64,000 nt of DNA from NCBI GenBank assembly GCA_018136815.1, contig CM030933.1:2603944-2667943 (forward strand). Direction: 5' to 3'. The notes under the pieces were generated by a model, which did not search any database, was not told the DNA's origin, and saw only the letters and a program-made list of their open reading frames with translations. Source of the stretch: Isochrysis galbana (taxonomy: Eukaryota > Haptophyta > Isochrysidales > Isochrysidaceae). Positions 62,576 through 64,000 of this stretch are shown here, one piece after another. A program made the position numbers and the translations under genes. Every line of letters starts with the position of its first letter. The stretch's first letter is position 1.

Positions 62576-64000
62576 TGGGCTTACGAGTGATGTTACGTGT
62601 TACACGCTGTCAGTTTGTCAGTTGGATGGAACATCGCTACGATATCTTCTCAGCTCCAAGAGCGCACGTTTTGTTAACTATTCGGTTGGGCCATAAGGAA
62701 CAGTACGTCAGGAGTTTGAGTTTGACTTTTGGTGGCTTGGGCTTGGAGAGTGCCTAGATTTTGGATGCCTTGTTGATCGTGCGTGTTTTCATCGACTTTG
62801 CTATTGTCACGTCGAATGTGGAGTGCTTTGTAGCAGCCAGCTCTATGTGCTGTCGCGTCAACTAAGTTTATACTTGGTTGCGATGGAGCGCAGCGTCGTG
62901 ACTCCCCTCTCACCCGGGCCCCCCGCCGAGGGCGGCCCCCATCCCCCATGGACCAGTCGCTGGCAAAGCGGCCGCGCCCGCCCTCGGAGGCCGAGCAGGT
63001 GCTTTCGACCCAGGTCGCGCCACACGGCCCGTGGCCCCCGGCCACACCACCCACAGCAGCCATGCTGCCCCCCCCCCCCCATGGGGGACAGCAAGCTGTA
63101 GCTGCGCAGCTGCCGGCCTCAAGGAGGCGGCGAGGCGTGGCGAGGGCGTGCTAGGAAGTGAGGGATGTCTTTAAACTGTCGAATCAAGCCGAAGCTTGAT
63201 CGTGTCAAGTCCCATTCGGGGCACAATCTTGAGAGAGAGAGAGGGAGGGAGGGAGGGGAACGCGCTACATGACGACGGCGCACATAATGACCACCTCACA
63301 AAACTCAATCTACTAACACACACCACTCAATCAACAAAAGAACTGAGAAACAAACATAAACGCTCGAAACAAACAAAGAAGGAGACAAATGAATTGACGA
63401 GCGATGTGAAGCCTCGGTGTTCAGTATGTCGAGCGAGCGGCGAACCATCGAGACAAGCCCTGAAAACAAAATTCGTTCGCACTATCGAGTATCGAATCCG
63501 CTTTGAGTATAGAGATACTCTGGATTCGACAGCGGGGGGGGGGGGGGGGGATTCTGTTTGCGCATGCCGGCCGCGCCCACCCGAGCCGCCAAAGCTGATT
63601 ATTATGATTTTCATGACATTATTCACGCAGTCTTGAGGTCATTTTCAATGCAGTCATCGTCACGCAGCGAGCGACTTCCCCGTGGCGGCTCTCCTAGAGT
63701 ATTGTGGAAATACTCTGGATCCGACACAGTCACAGCCAGCAAAAAAATGTCGCTGTTGAATCGGTGGCCATACATTGGCTTAATGGTGCTGCTCTTACTC
63801 AAACAAAGCAACACAAAAGTAACAGCAGCAAGCCCAGTGCCGGCTCAAATTGGGGCACTGACACATATCTTGGCACCGCGGATAAAGGTACCCAGCTTTC
63901 TAGGACCAATCCTAGAAACTAGGACGGACTTTGCTAGGTGAGAGCATGAGCATACCATGATATTTTGTCCCAAACCTTGGCTATTGAGTTACCACATGCA
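62576..64000. other. Terminal stretch, no supported gene
   Basis: At 62862-63150 a repeat starts CAACTAAGTTTATACTTGGT T like the R2 units but continues with different GC-rich sequence. A (GAGG)n lies at 63231-63257, a G run of about 17 at 63534-63550. A frame at 63558-63941 has one hydrophobic stretch (WPYIGLMVLLLL) but no recognised family and may be cut by the window edge. Confidence 0.45.

Overview
The window is nuclear DNA of a eukaryote, most likely a GC-rich unicellular marine alga. A haptophyte such as a prymnesiophyte is my best guess, but it is only a guess. Supporting points: genes have no bacterial-style operons or ribosome sites; several are interrupted by short spliceosomal introns (GT-AG plus one clear GC-AG); a Pol III 5S rRNA gene is present; and the families are eukaryotic (P5A-ATPase, TFIIA, NEK-like kinase, SLC35F-type transporter, Jupiter/HN1-like protein, mitochondrial uS4). 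Many starts lie just downstream of long (GA)n/(CT)n tracts, and pure G or C runs of 10-19 bases are scattered throughout.

Layout. 1-8 kb: an MFS transporter (-), a hexanucleotide array, a 5'-truncated hAT transposase, a 5S rRNA gene (-) and a proline-rich membrane protein. 9-20.7 kb: two divergent gene pairs separated by purine/pyrimidine tracts (TFIIA-like/SLC35F-like; NEK-like kinase/ribulose-phosphate-3-epimerase-like), then a three-exon 2-oxoglutarate/Fe(II) oxygenase-like gene. 22.7-27.5 kb: a very long apparently intronless P5A-ATPase (-). 28.7-30.1 kb: a TIR element with TA flanks. 30.4-33.4 kb: mitochondrial uS4, a small hypothetical gene and a conserved-looking organelle-type protein. 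36.0-39.3 kb: a complete hAT transposon with matching TIRs and a perfect 8-bp target duplication. 40-48 kb: a secreted protein gene, a small hAT-type MITE with perfect 8-bp duplication, a membrane-anchored PAS/LOV-like protein lacking the photo-adduct Cys, a hAT relic, and an exostosin-like glycosyltransferase gene flanked by inverted copies of a dispersed repeat. 49-55 kb: repeats and a GH3 beta-xylosidase-like gene ending in RDEL. 55-58 kb: satellites and an AT-richer ORF of possibly viral origin. 59-63 kb: a helical-repeat protein gene (-) and a Jupiter/HN1-like gene (+), again divergent.

The host genes are unrelated housekeeping, transport and glyco-metabolism genes; I see no cluster acting in one pathway. 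The strongest new observations are the intact hAT element with two SH3/Tudor-like modules in its transposase, the related small TIR elements, the in-frame (stopless) intron in uS4m, the apparent 20-nt GT-AG segment in the helical-repeat gene, the metal-site substitutions in the epimerase-like protein, and the RDEL-tailed GH3 enzyme. Intron limits were read by eye from frame, GT/GC-AG borders and family alignment; none is confirmed by transcripts.
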